NCBI GenBank assembly: GCA_032717465.1
Contig: CM064653.1
Coordinates: 39,772,055 to 39,836,054, forward strand
Origin: Coenobita brevimanus
Taxonomy: Eukaryota; Arthropoda; Malacostraca; Decapoda; Coenobitidae
DNA: 64,000 nt
Direction of reading: 5' to 3'
Below the pieces are notes generated by a model. That model saw nothing but the letters and a program-made list of their open reading frames with translations, did not search any database and was not told the origin of the DNA. Shown piece by piece: positions 51,293 to 62,683 of this stretch (position 1 is the first letter of the stretch; every line of letters starts with the position of its first letter). The translations under genes and the position numbers were made by a program.

Positions 51293-52757
51293 CTATCTAT
51301 CTATTGCCAGATGCCTCAATCCCGTACGGGGTGGCCACAAACAAATCGCCTCCATGTCGTCCTGTCCCCCGCCATTTCACTGCCCTGCTCCCAACTCACA
51401 CCCCTCTCTCTCCTATACCTCTCCACCCCATCCCTCCATCTCATCCTTGGCCTCCCCCTCCCTCTCCCCCCCTCCACCTCACTCACATACACTCTCCTCA
51501 TCAGTCTCTCACCCTCCATCCTCTCCACGTGGCCAAACCACCTCAGTGTGTTCCTCCTAATGCTTCCTGTCACATCCACATCCACACCACAATGCTTCTT
51601 TATATCCTCATTTTTCAGCCTGTCTCTCCATGTGACTCCACAGGCTCCTCTTAAATAACTCATTTCCACTGCTCTCACTCTTGACTTGTGTCCTTCCAAT
51701 AACGTCCAAGCTTCACTTCCATACGTTAGAGTTGGTATCACGATACTGTCATGTAGTAACTTTTTCACTTCCATGCTCACCTCCCTGCTTCTTATCACTG
51801 CTTTCAAGGAACCAGCAACCTTTCTTCCCTGCAGTACTCTTTCAAGCACTTCACCCTCCAAACCTCCATCCTTACTCATCATAGTACCCAAGTACTTAAA
51901 CGTACTCACATTTTCCAATTCCTCACCATCCAGCCACGCTGTACATTCACTGACTTCACCTCTCTTAAAGACCATCACTTTACTCTTCCCTACATTCACC
52001 TTTAGATTCCGTTTCTTACACACCCTCCCAGACTCATCCACCAAGCCTTGCAGCTCTCCTTCGTCTTCACTCAACAACACAGTATCATCTGGAAACAACA
52101 GTACAGGGAGTTTCCAAACACTGTCCTCTCTCACCAGGGCCACTCCAACATCCACTGCCCTACCTTGTACCTCTTTTATTACCCCATCCATGTACGGATT
52201 GAACAACCATGGAGACATGACACATCCCTGTTTCAACCCAACTTTCAAAGAGAAAAATTCACTTAGTTCACCATCCACACGCACTGCAGCCTTCGCACCA
52301 TCGTACATACTCTTCACAGCATTCAACAACTTCCCATCTACTCCATATATTTTTAATACTTTCCACAATCCTTGTCTATCCACCCTGTCATATGCTTTCT
52401 CCAAATCCATGAAAGCCACATACAACTTCTTTCCCTTCTCTAGAAACTTTTCCACTAAAGATCTAAGAATGAATATCTGATCTACACAACCTTTTCCCTT
52501 CCTAAAGCCTCCCCGTTCTTCTCCAACTAATTTCTCTGTTCTTTCTCTAACTCTGTCAGTAAGTATCCTACCGTACACTTTTCCCATTATACTAAGAAGA
52601 CAAATGCCCCTATGAATACCACACACTTCTTTTTCCCCTTTTCCTTTGTACAAGGGAATAATTATACCTGACTTCCAATCCTCCGGGACTCTACCTTCCT
52701 CCCAGGCCAATCTGCACATATTCCACATCCATTCTAGTACTATCTCTCCCCCATGCT
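51293..52757 (-). mobile_element. LINE-A copy with a 470-codon open RT frame
   Basis: Open frame 52728-51316 from the RT fingers ([18 protein letters not shown]) to GHPVRD-stop, followed by a 3-prime end and (TATC)n tail. The catalytic box reads LLFPDDTVLL: both aspartates are kept but the usual Ala is Pro. 5-prime truncated at about 52757. Lies downstream of the receptor exons in the presumed large intron. Confidence 0.92.
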
Positions 52758-52804
52758 TAAAAGAGCAAAATTATATGTATGACAGTACTGTAATAGATTA
52801 TTTA

Positions 52805-53035
52805 CCATTCAGAGTGTTGCTGGAGAGGGATGCTTTCACATGATGTCTAATACTGTATAAACTGCCAACTCCACTGCCCAATCACATAAACATTCATGAA
52901 CTTAACAGTCTCCCAAAAGGAGGACCGTGGACTATAGGAGAAGGGCAGTTTTATTTTGCAGTCTGCCAGGTTTACACGCAGATGAGCATGGGGCCACAGC
53001 AACAATCATGCAGTAGTACATGAATTCCATACAGA
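52805..53035 (+). repeat. unclassified dispersed repeat, copy 3
   Basis: GTTGCTGGAGAGGGATGC, AAAAGGAGGACCGTGGAC and CGCAGATGAGCATGGGGCC align with the copy at 16725. It lies right after the LINE-A at 51293. Confidence 0.5.
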
Positions 53036-53080
53036 GAACACTGATTCATAATTATTGATCAGAAAATATTAAACCATCTA

Positions 53081-55098
53081 CAGTAAAAGTCCTATTATTC
53101 GGCAGCTGATTGTTCGGTAGATCCGACATTTCGGCAGTTTTGAGAAATAGTCCCATTTACGAAAATCATTGATTGTTCGGCATATGTCCGGAATCATCTC
53201 GGCAGTCTAGGAAGTGATATCTGTGGATTGTAGGCCTAATGTTTCATTACACTTCTGTATGTTCACTAATTTCTTTATTTTTATTCAGATTCAGGTATAG
53301 TACTGTATTGATTACAATATTGCACAGTATCATACACTACATTAACCACCCCCACCAAATTAGCGAGGGTTACGTTCCAAGCTCCCACGCTAATTCTTGA
53401 AATTCTTTCATTCTTGATGCCTTCATGAAAATGACTTACCGGTAACTGAGTAGCCCATGACACTGTAATGCATTAACCATAAATAAATGTTGCTTGTTAA
53501 ATCAGTTTCCCCGTTGTTTTTAGCTGTACGGCTGTGACAGCTCTAGTATTTTTATTCCTCAGCATAATGATGGGACTGTCCTGTTTAACTGAACCTAACC
53601 TAACCGAGTTTAACTGTATTTAACCAAACCTAACCTAACCTAACCTAAAGTCAGAAAAATACTTAAAAATAAACTGGAGGAATATGAATTCCTAAGGTCT
53701 CTCTGATGAAAGTTAAACGTACATTTAGTTCTCATTCTTTTGTTTGTTTTTGTGCTTAACGTGAAAGAGAGAGCATTGATGCAAACAGTAATATATCCCA
53801 TTAACCCCTTAATAACCTCCGACATTGAACAACCTTTTACAATGCCGATGTCAGTGATGTTAAGTTAGTGTGAGCTATAAAGAAAACTGAACAATTATGG
53901 GGAGGGAACGAAGGTCACTGGTATGTTTGCATGCCTATGCTATGATTCCAAGCAGTTAGGCGGTCGGTTAATCTCAGATGTTTTCGCCCATTTGGTAAAT
54001 ACACCGTAACTTTATCAATCTTTCCGTGACTCATAGCGAATCATAGCATGGGTTTAGGAAGCTAAATAACACATTGCTAGGTGAGCCAGACGATTATCTT
54101 CCCATCTTTAAGAAAAATAAATTGATTTCAGAAGAATGGAAGAACTTTACGTACTCAGAGAGGGATTTAATTTCTTCCATTTTCTTATAAGATGTGAAGA
54201 TAATCGTCTGGTACACCTAGAAATGTGTTATTTAGCTTCCTAAACCCATGCTATGATTCGCTATGATTGACTGGAGAATTAATAAAGTTACGGTGCATTT
54301 ACCAAATGGGCGAAAACATTTGAGATTAACTGACCCCCTGACTGCTTGGAATCGTAGCTAGAGTCGTTTAATCATACCAGTGACCTTCGTTCCATTCCCA
54401 TAATTGTTCACAGTTTTTCCATAGCTCACTAACTCGACATCGGTACTGTAAAGGGTTGTTCAATGTCGGAGGTTTTTAAGGGGTTCATGGAATACATTAC
54501 TGTTTCCATCAGTACTCTCCTTTCACATGTAAACAAAAAAAAAAAAAGAACAAAAGAGTGAGTGCTAAATATAAGTTATAACTTTCATCAGAAAGACCTT
54601 ACCAATTCAGATCCCTTTACTTTATATTATGCAATTTTCCGACTATTTTATTTTGTTTGGAAAAAGTACTACATACAGTACTCACTCCAAACATATTTGT
54701 AATAATATAAGTAGTGATGAGTTCACCAATACAAGTGATGTACTGAGCTGGTAGGTAATATTCTGTATCATTTCGGCCATCCAGGAAGTGTTATCTGACT
54801 TGTATGCCTACTGTGTCATTACACTTGTATATGTTCACTAATATAATATATATATACTGTATATATATATATATATATATATATACTGTATTTCAGATCC
54901 AGGTATAGTACTGTATTGATTGCAGTATTGTACAGTATACAGTACTCTCTCCACAGTTGTAATACCGTACCGTAGGTGGTGATGAGTGTTCACCAATATA
55001 TTTAAGGTATTGAGTGGGTAGGTTTTTGATTATTCGGCAAATCTAATTTCTCGGCATCATCCTGGTCCCATAGATGCCGAATAATGGGACTTGTACTG
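53081..55098. mobile_element. 2.0-kb Tigger-like element with central palindrome
   Basis: TA on both sides. Left end CAGTAAAAGTCCTATTATTC; reversed right end CAGTACAAGTCCCATTATTC. The centre (about 53650-54650) is a large inverted repeat, and the flanks share direct repeats (53199-53335 and 54775-54945; 54690-54770 and 54950-55030). No coding region. Confidence 0.8.
53585..53650. repeat. interstitial (CCTAA)n telomere-like tract
   Basis: Repeated CCTAA/AACCTAACC units, with about four perfect units at 53625-53646. TTAGG is the ancestral arthropod telomere repeat. Confidence 0.7.
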
Positions 55099-55109
55099 TA
55101 ATATACTAT

Positions 55110-57590
55110 AGCAGTAGGTGTGTGTGTGTGTATTTTGGGCAGCCGAAACTACGCATTCAAATTGCACCAAAATCGGCACAAAAACCGCAAAAAATTCGCT
55201 GATGTGAAAAAACTTGGTCCCATCACGATTGGAAAACTTTTACTATATTTAATGAGCGATCACATTTTGACCAAAAAAACTGCTCCCAGAGCCCAGCATA
55301 GGATCTCCGTAGAATTTTTTGCCCAGAGCTAGTACTAAAATAAACTGGGTTCCATTCTCGAAGCTGCAAATAACACGATCAGTTGGTTAGCTGCAAAAAA
55401 TCCAAGTGACAACATTACACTAGAACAGCACATAAACATGAGAGCCCTCCGCAGGAGCAAGTGCAAGGGGCCCGAAGGACCCACAAGCACTTGTTATTCA
55501 CTGTAGCGTGGGGACCTCTCATCACCATGACTGGAATGGTGAGAGATGAATGTATGTAATAAAAATTTGCCTGGTACAGTATGTTCCACTCCTGCAGATT
55601 AATACTTCGTTCAGCATTAAAAAAGAATAATAATAGTTTGCACTTTTGGAAGCTTCTGATACTGGTTGATGCAGACTAGTTGTCTTTCACATATGTATTG
55701 TGAGAAATTATGGAGCAAAGTACAGTATTTAAGTTTGCCTGTGAGCTAGAACTGAAAGTATTAAAGATTTCAATGATAAGTGCATTGTTTGGCCAGTTTC
55801 AATGGGAATATTGTTGATAATTCTTCACCATTTTATGCATTCCATTTCCTGTTCCTGGATTCTGCTTAATGCATTAGTTAATGGGAAATAGGGCTTGGAT
55901 GATGATGCAGTGAGATGTTTTTGAAAACTAATAAGGATATACAGTATGTGGTGTGTTCATGTCAGATTGAAAGATAACCCACAAATTAACTTCTAACCAT
56001 AAGAGTGAAATTTTAAAGGGAAGGGTGTGAATATTGGCTGAGTTTTAGGCTAATTGAAAAGCATGTCTGATCACCATCTGAGGGTAATTATTGGCAGTTA
56101 ACCTCTTCAGTCTGATGACTTTTAACTCCTTAAATCTGTTAATGTATTTTTCAGGTTATTCCTACTACCATCAGACCTTTTTATTCATTTTAGGTATTTT
56201 AAGTGTAACCTCCAGTTATGAAAGGGTTACTTAGAGGTGTAACCTACTCCTTCAGCTTAGATATTCTCCAAAGCTGAATATAGTCTTGTGATGCATTAGG
56301 GAAAAAAAAAAAAAAAATGCATGAGAGCTGAGGGTTAATGATTATTGGAGATGTGGAAAGATGTAACCAAATATTGGGATGCTGTCTGTTGGATGTGTTT
56401 GCTTTGTAGTGTATATTGTTTACAAAGTATTTTTAGCTCCTGTATCTATTAATAAGTTTTCCAAATTATGGTTGAATAAGAGCATCTGGGAGTCACTCTG
56501 TTGATATTTCATGATTATTGATACCTCAGAAGATATGCTCAACTGAAGTATATCCAGCTGATTTGTAGTTTTATTGTTAAAAGCCTCTTGTTCACAAGAA
56601 TATCAAGCATAAAAGAATCCCCAAAAGAAAAAAAAGCCTGATAAAATATGTAACTATTAATGTGATTTCTGTATTATCTCTCTTTGTCTTTAGCTGTACA
56701 GTATATTGGAGGTGTACTGTACAGTTGTATATACCATCGTATTGATACAGGGCTTCAGTGATAAAATATTCTTCAAGTCACTTGGAAAAACCAATTTGTT
56801 GTATAAAGCCGAGAGTATGTAAATACTGTACCGTGTTGTACAGTTCTGTGAAAATGGTTTATTAATACTTTCTCATAATTCATTGATGAATTTAGTTTCA
56901 GACCCTTTCCATTAGGGTTTTTCAGTATCTGTATAATTGGGTATGGTAATCAAGAACTCTCCCTAAGGAGAAAAAATAACAGGTTTAGATAACATGATCA
57001 AAAAATGAATGCCATTTTCATCTTCAGTCATGCTCAGAATTAGGGTAAATCAGATCTTTATCTGATGGTTTAGAGTGTATGGAGTACAGTAGTTATATTT
57101 GAAGTGTCAGTATTGTTGGCTTTAAAATGTGGTTACCCACAATGACATGGCTGTTTGGGGAAAGTGTTATTGTATGTTTGTATAGTTAGATAAGATCACA
57201 AGATTCAGTACTTTGTGAGACATTCTTTGGACTGTAAGGATAGAATTAATAATTACTTTAGACCTAATATCTGTGTTGAGTTGATAGTTCTTGAAGAGTT
57301 TTTTCACGCTAAAATCCATCCTGAGTGAGTGCCACTGTGTCATACAACCCATGAGATGCCTGATCAAGTAGGCTGATGGTACTTTGTTTTGGTCATGGTC
57401 ATTTTATGAACATTACTGTCAGTTTTCTTCTGTGTTGAAGGCACAACACATAATGTTTACTCTCAGTTAACTCTTCACATGTTGCCATTTATCAAGGCTC
57501 AATACAGTCTGAATAGTGGTTTTGTTTCCACTGTTTTCCATTATCTTTGAAAATGTGGTAGAAAGCTTAATTAGTTGTGTACAAGTTTTC
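55110..57590. other. presumed receptor intron 3, no exon found
   Basis: A 70-codon frame at 55120-55332 is not recognised. The rest is AT-rich with scattered TACAGTA words and a TTAACCTCTTCAGTCTGATG fragment near 56099. No cysteine-rich, transmembrane or kinase exon was seen on the plus strand. Confidence 0.5.
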
Positions 57591-57596
57591 AGATAT

Positions 57597-57777
57597 GATT
57601 ATGTGAAGCCACAGAATGTGTTGAATGTTTTTGGCATATCAGATAGAGCCAGGATTCTTGGGGCTTGAGTGGTGAGTGAATGGAAGCTTGGCCCACTGCA
57701 TTGGGCAAACTTGGGCTATCTGGATGTTGCTGAGGGTGAGAAAGGAAGTCCGGATGATGATGATGATGATGGTCATA
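57597..57777 (+). mobile_element. LINE-B 3-prime fragment
   Basis: ATGTGAAGCCACAGAATGTG, AGCCAGGATTCTTGGGGCTT and a (GATGAT) tail match the LINE-B 3-prime UTR. Confidence 0.85.
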
Positions 57778-58205
57778 AGTTTTCGGTACAGTAAACCCTC
57801 TTTCTAACAAACATCCATTTACTGAATTTCAGCTTTAATAAACTCTTTGAGCCAGCAAAGCTATCTTCTAATATGTCAAATAAGATGTGAGTATGAATGG
57901 CAGATGCATTGGACCAGCTGACCTATGACATCAATCTGACCCTCCCCGGTATGGAATAGTCACTTCTGCTCCGTCGCTTTCTTAGTTAACTTACTGTCTG
58001 ACTATGCTGTCATTTATTATTGATACTGTGTGATATTGTTGGTGATTTATTGGACTGAATTCAGTGATTCCCCATTTATCTGGACATACTAGAGCATGTC
58101 CAGGTAGTGGCAACATCCGGATAATGAACACTATTCCCCTACCATAAGACAGACCCAACCTATACCCAACACCAGCCTATACCTAACGTATTTGAACAGT
58201 GCCAT

Positions 58206-58620
58206 TGCATAATTTGGCAGTGTTTTCTGGTCATTCAGGCATATTTAGACATCAAAACACACACAGGAATATCCAAAGTAATGGTAAACACCAAGAAAAT
58301 CTTGCAGAAAAAACACTGAAAACCAAAAAATACCCTACCTAAACACTGCTGTATGTACAGTACCCCCCCTTATTTTGGCAGTGTTTTCAGGTCATTCTGC
58401 CATATTTTGACATCAAAACATACATAGGATTATCCAAAATAATTTTCAACACCAAGAAAACCATGCAAAAGAAAACTGAAAACCAAAAAACACCCTGCCT
58501 AAACACTACTGTATGTCCAGCACGCTGTCTATTTTTAGCACTGTTTTCAGGTTATTCTGCCATATTGTGACACCAAAACATACATAAGATTATCATAAAT
58601 AAATTTTAACACCTGAAAGA
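58206..58620. repeat. 160-bp minisatellite, about 2.6 units
   Basis: Units start TTTGGCAGTGTTTTCTGGTC (58211), TTTGGCAGTGTTTTCAGGTC (58373) and TTTTAGCACTGTTTTCAGG (58532). They share CAAAACAYACA and CACCAAGAAAA segments. Lies in the Tigger 3-prime region. Confidence 0.85.
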
Positions 58621-58769
58621 AACCTCAAGTTACCTGCTGAAAAACGTTCGGTTGGGGTACTTACCACCCGGTGCACCACAGACAGGTTTCTTAACCTGCT
58701 CATCTCCAGCAGGTGTATAGTTGTCCCATGTGGTCTAGTGGGAAACATTTGTGTGTAGCAAATATCCAA

Positions 58770-58928
58770 GAACTCCCTCCTCCTCCTCCTCCTCCTCCTC
58801 CTCCTCCCCCCCTCCTCCCCCCCTCCTCCCCCTCCTCCTCCTCCCCCTGCTCCTGCTCCTCCCCCTGCTCCTGCTCCTGCTCCTGCTCCTCCTCCTCCTG
58901 CTCCTGCTCCTCCTCCTCTTCCTCCTGG
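58770..58928 (+). repeat. (CTC/CTG)n trinucleotide tract
   Basis: Read on the minus strand it encodes a Glu/Gln-rich run followed by a Gly run at the end of the Tigger frame. The tract is nearly pure pyrimidine on the plus strand. Confidence 0.9.
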
Positions 58929-61026
58929 AGCTGGGCTATGAGTGGTGATGTACGGTGCAGTGGTAGTGGCCTACCCACCGCAGGAGATTCTGAAGACAGT
59001 CGCAATCGTACGTCCAACGGAGACTCAGTGGCTGTCGACGTGCTTGGTTGCGGGTCCGATGGTGAAGACGGGAAATAAAGTGGTGGTGGTGGTGGTGAGA
59101 CCGGGCTGGAACTCCTGGGGGTCAAAGACTTGCAGAAGGAGTCTATCCTGGTCTGATGATAGGACTGACAATTCTGCCGGAGAAGGACAATGTCCCAGAC
59201 TTCCTGCAACTCTTTTGCCAGGCAGAGCAGCACCAACTCCCTGTCACAGTGTGGGTGCTCGGCATACTCCAACATCCCCTCCAGGTAACCACGGAGGACA
59301 CTGAGACGAGGGATTGATGGAGTTGCGGAGGGCTGCAAGTGAGGGTCCTCATTCTTGCCCGCTGTCCTCTTCCATGCCCGCAGCGGTGATCTCCTCATCA
59401 GACATGGTCTGATGACAAGGATCGCCGCCAACGTCTTCTAGCCAATTCCTCACGTCGTCAACATCCACCTGCTGTCCTGTTGTTCGTAGACAACTGTGGA
59501 AGTCATTCATGTCAAAGCTCTCAAAGTCTTTCTTGGCTCCGATTCCTGCAGGAGAGAAACCAGCTGCTTTCAAGGGTTTTCATGGAGTCTTCCTTCCACG
59601 TGTTCGCTCAGTTAAACACTGCAGACTTCAGGTCGTAACATCAAAGATTCTGCAAGGTCTTCTCCCCACGTGTGTCCTCGACCATGTCCTTGTCCTCCAT
59701 CGGTGGAATCAGAGCAGTCACATTAGGTGGCAGAAACATGCACCTGATCCGCCTGTCACAAGCAACCAAATCCTTAGATGGATGTGTGGGGGCATTGTCC
59801 AGGAGCAGGAAGGCCTTCACCTGGTCGCGAGTGATACCAAGGACCTCCGTTTGATAACAAATAACCTCCTTGACAAAATGTCTGTGGAACCAGTTACTGA
59901 AGATCTTAGCAGTAAATCAGGCTTTCACAGAATGGTACCACGCAACAGGCAGGGTATCTATCAACCCTCAGAGAGAACATGGTTGTTTTGCATGCCCAAC
60001 AACAGCGGGTTTGAGGCGGTGCATCCCGTTAGCATTGGCACAGTACAAAATAGAGACATGTTGTTTGGGCAACCTCTGACAAGGCACGGTCTTCTCCCTT
60101 TCGTCAGCCAGGGTGTTGGTGAGCAAGGAGCAGTAGAACAGACCAGTTTCGTTAGCATTATAGACTTGACCAAGGGCAACACCCTCGTCCTTGATCAGGT
60201 GCTGCTCTTTCTGGTGAAACGGGTCTACTTCCTCGCTGCCGTTGCCTTCCTGTCACCCTGACGTGTTCTTTTGGCGATGTCCTGTCCGTATTGCCTAAGC
60301 TTGTTGCATGACTTCTTGATACCAAACAGTGTTGAATGGGCTACATCATATTCATGAAGAATGCATCCTGTGGTCCAGCTCGTGTCAACCTTGCCCAGCA
60401 TCTCACGTTTCATCTCCAGAGTGAGAACCTTCCTTTTCCACTTCTGAGATGGTGGTGGGGTCATCATCACACACACACGAGAGTACAGTACAGCTTAGGA
60501 AGGCCACAGCCTGAAGAAGGTAGGGGACCACCACAAATGCAACTGCATTCACAGCCATTGTTGCAAGCAAGTCACTGACGAAACAAAGGCGAGAACTGAG
60601 TTGCAGGCTTGCATTAGCTGACAAGCAGTACGGCACTGCCATATCGTACTGATGAACTGGAAGACTACAAGGTAAACCACATACAGAATCTTTGAGCTTT
60701 TCCCTTGTGTTGCAGGTAGCCATCATTCCAACACAGGGTATACAAGAATGCAAAAAGTTAAAACTAACAACTGGCAAGCACAGCTCATTTGTGTAACCGG
60801 TAACAAAGCCGTCAAAATCAGTATCATCAGTGTCTAAGCTGCCAAAGTTCGTATTATCGCTAAATTATTACTGCACTCGTTTGGTGCAAGCATATAATAA
60901 AGTTGCTGGAGGATCGTTGGGCGAATTTCAATAGTACAGGTATATTATGTGAATATAGCGTTTCGGTCACCAAAATATCCATGTTTCGTTTAATTTAACT
61001 TTTTCGACCCACCCTAGTATACAGTA

Positions 61027-61949
61027 CAGTGCCCTTGCACAGTAACTGTATTCAGAGTAAATGTTTCGCCTAGTGAACGAGCAGAGGGTAATCAGGTCCA
61101 CAAAATCATAATGAACCAGTTGAACCCCATGCGAACGAAATCGGGGAAAAGTAGGCTATAGCTGTCATCTCCCATATTGAATGACCCCCCCCCCCAGTAG
61201 ACGCCACACAAGAGGTCAGATCTGATCATCCTTTTGAGCAGAATCCAATGGAGGATGAATATTTGCTTATGTCTTTTTGCCAAAGATCAGTAAAATTCTA
61301 GCAGCAATGTATGTCCTGAGAGAAGAAGTCAAGGCAATTTAAACCAGCTTCCTTAGGACACAGGAAGTGCTCAGTGGAGTAGAAACCACTTTTTGTCATT
61401 ACATTGAAAGGCACAGTATGGAAGTCAGCAGAAGAAAGCACTCACAACATGCTACTACCGAACTGAAGAACAACAGGAGCCAGTTGCCTCTACGTTGTCT
61501 GCTACACTTCCAGGGGAAGACAATGATGATGTGATGTCATTGGTGTCATCTTTGGACTTTGAAGGTTTTATGGGAGAGGTGAATGAGATAGAGGCACATG
61601 GGAAAGTGGTTCAGTCAAGTGATGAGGGCGAGACTGGTGATGGGGACGAGGGAGTGGAAGGTGATGTGGTGAGGACAAACTAAGTGTATCCCCTTGCCAC
61701 GGAACCACCTGTATTCATGCCAATCAGGGCTGCCATCTGCTTCATTTAAGGTAAATAACCATTAGTTTTATATTTTATATATCTGAACTGTATGTGTTTG
61801 AAACGTGCCCTTTAGTGCATCTTTATGGCTCAAAAGTGGACTTTGGGGGAGCAGTGCCGCCCACATGCTATTTTTTCCATAAGATATGTTGTTCACAGTG
61901 AACAAGCTCGTCTGCTGCCCATAAACTTGTTCACAGTGCGAGGGCACTG
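61027..61949 (+). mobile_element. 923-bp Tigger-like element
   Basis: TA-flanked. Left end CAGTGCCCTTGCACAGTAAC; reversed right end CAGTGCCCTCGCACTGTGAA. An acidic 62-codon frame at 61495-61683 (GEDNDDVMSLVSSLDFEGFM) may be a transposase C-terminus. The right 100 bp resembles the right end of the element at 20490-21239. Confidence 0.72.
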
Positions 61950-61969
61950 TATATATACTGTTTATATCT

Positions 61970-62460
61970 ATAGGTGGGGGTGCTCACCATTCACTCAATC
62001 GATGCTGTGCTGCTTTAGGTGTCTGCCCTTTTCACTCTTCCTTCCATCCTCTTCTGTCTTTCTTTCCTTCATTCTTTCCTCTTCCTTCTGCCTATGGGTG
62101 ACTTTACACTCCTTCTTCTGTCATTCTTTCCTTCACTCTTTCCTCTTCATTCTGCCTATGGGTGAATCTACACTGAGTGGCAAGCCAAATGGTTTCCTGT
62201 TCACCAGGAAACAATTTCCTATGCTGGGTGGTAACCATATAACCAGATTATGGGGCCTGGTGGTTTAGTGGGTAATTAAGGTGCTCTAATCAGATTGAGC
62301 CTGTGTAGGTTTATATCCAAGGGGTGGTTGGGGTTTATTGCTCACGTAATGCCACTCGGGGACGAGGGACGAGTGAGACTGGTCACTCTCATCTTAAATG
62401 TCAGGACCAACTTGCCTAGACCTTGTCTTCTATGCACCTAATGGGGCAACATAGATTAGG
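61970..62460 (+). mobile_element. composite SINE (LINE-A head plus tRNA-like unit)
   Basis: Head (GGTGGGGGTGCTCACCATTC) with a pyrimidine-rich section duplicated internally (TGCCTATGGGTGA twice), tRNA-like unit near 62255-62320, body, and a (TA)n tail at 62461-62484. Confidence 0.8.
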
Positions 62461-62505
62461 ATATATATATATATATATATATATTTATGTATATCTGTAT
62501 CTGTC

Positions 62506-62543
<38 letters not shown>

Positions 62544-62683
62544 GATGGAAACTATTACTGTAAAAGGAAGAACAAGAGTATCATTAGGGCATACAGGGTC
62601 ACTTCTTGGTTATGTGTATTTGGCTAGTGTTTTGAAACTGTTTAATCTTTAAAATCTAGAACATGAATGCTATAGGAGTACAG

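Larger units (their letters stand above)
58064..60480 (-). pseudogene. decayed Tigger (pogo) transposase gene
   Basis: The minus strand from 60476 encodes a CENP-B-type N-terminus (KWKRKVLTLEMKREMLGK) with stops after about 83 codons. The DDE core is in broken frames: VYNANETGLFYCS near 60150 (family Y-N-x-D-ETGL, so the first Asp is Asn), LLYCANANGMHRLKP-type ILYCANANGMHRLKPAVVG, then FLLLDNAPTHPSKD near 59800 and LPPNVTALIPPM near 59710. A C-terminal region of 243 codons (59431-58700) has SIPRLSVLRGYLEGMLEYAE and ends with Glu/Gln and Gly runs. The 3-prime end CAGTGATTCCCCATTTATC is near 58064. The other end was not identified. Confidence 0.8.

Noticed and set aside
58713..59078. Pro/Ser-rich plus-strand frames over the CTC repeat
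   Set aside because: Shadows of the Tigger C-terminal frame and low-complexity DNA on the opposite strand.
59509..60261. 250-codon plus-strand frame
   Set aside because: The minus strand carries recognisable Tigger DDE segments over the same span, so the plus frame is antisense chance.
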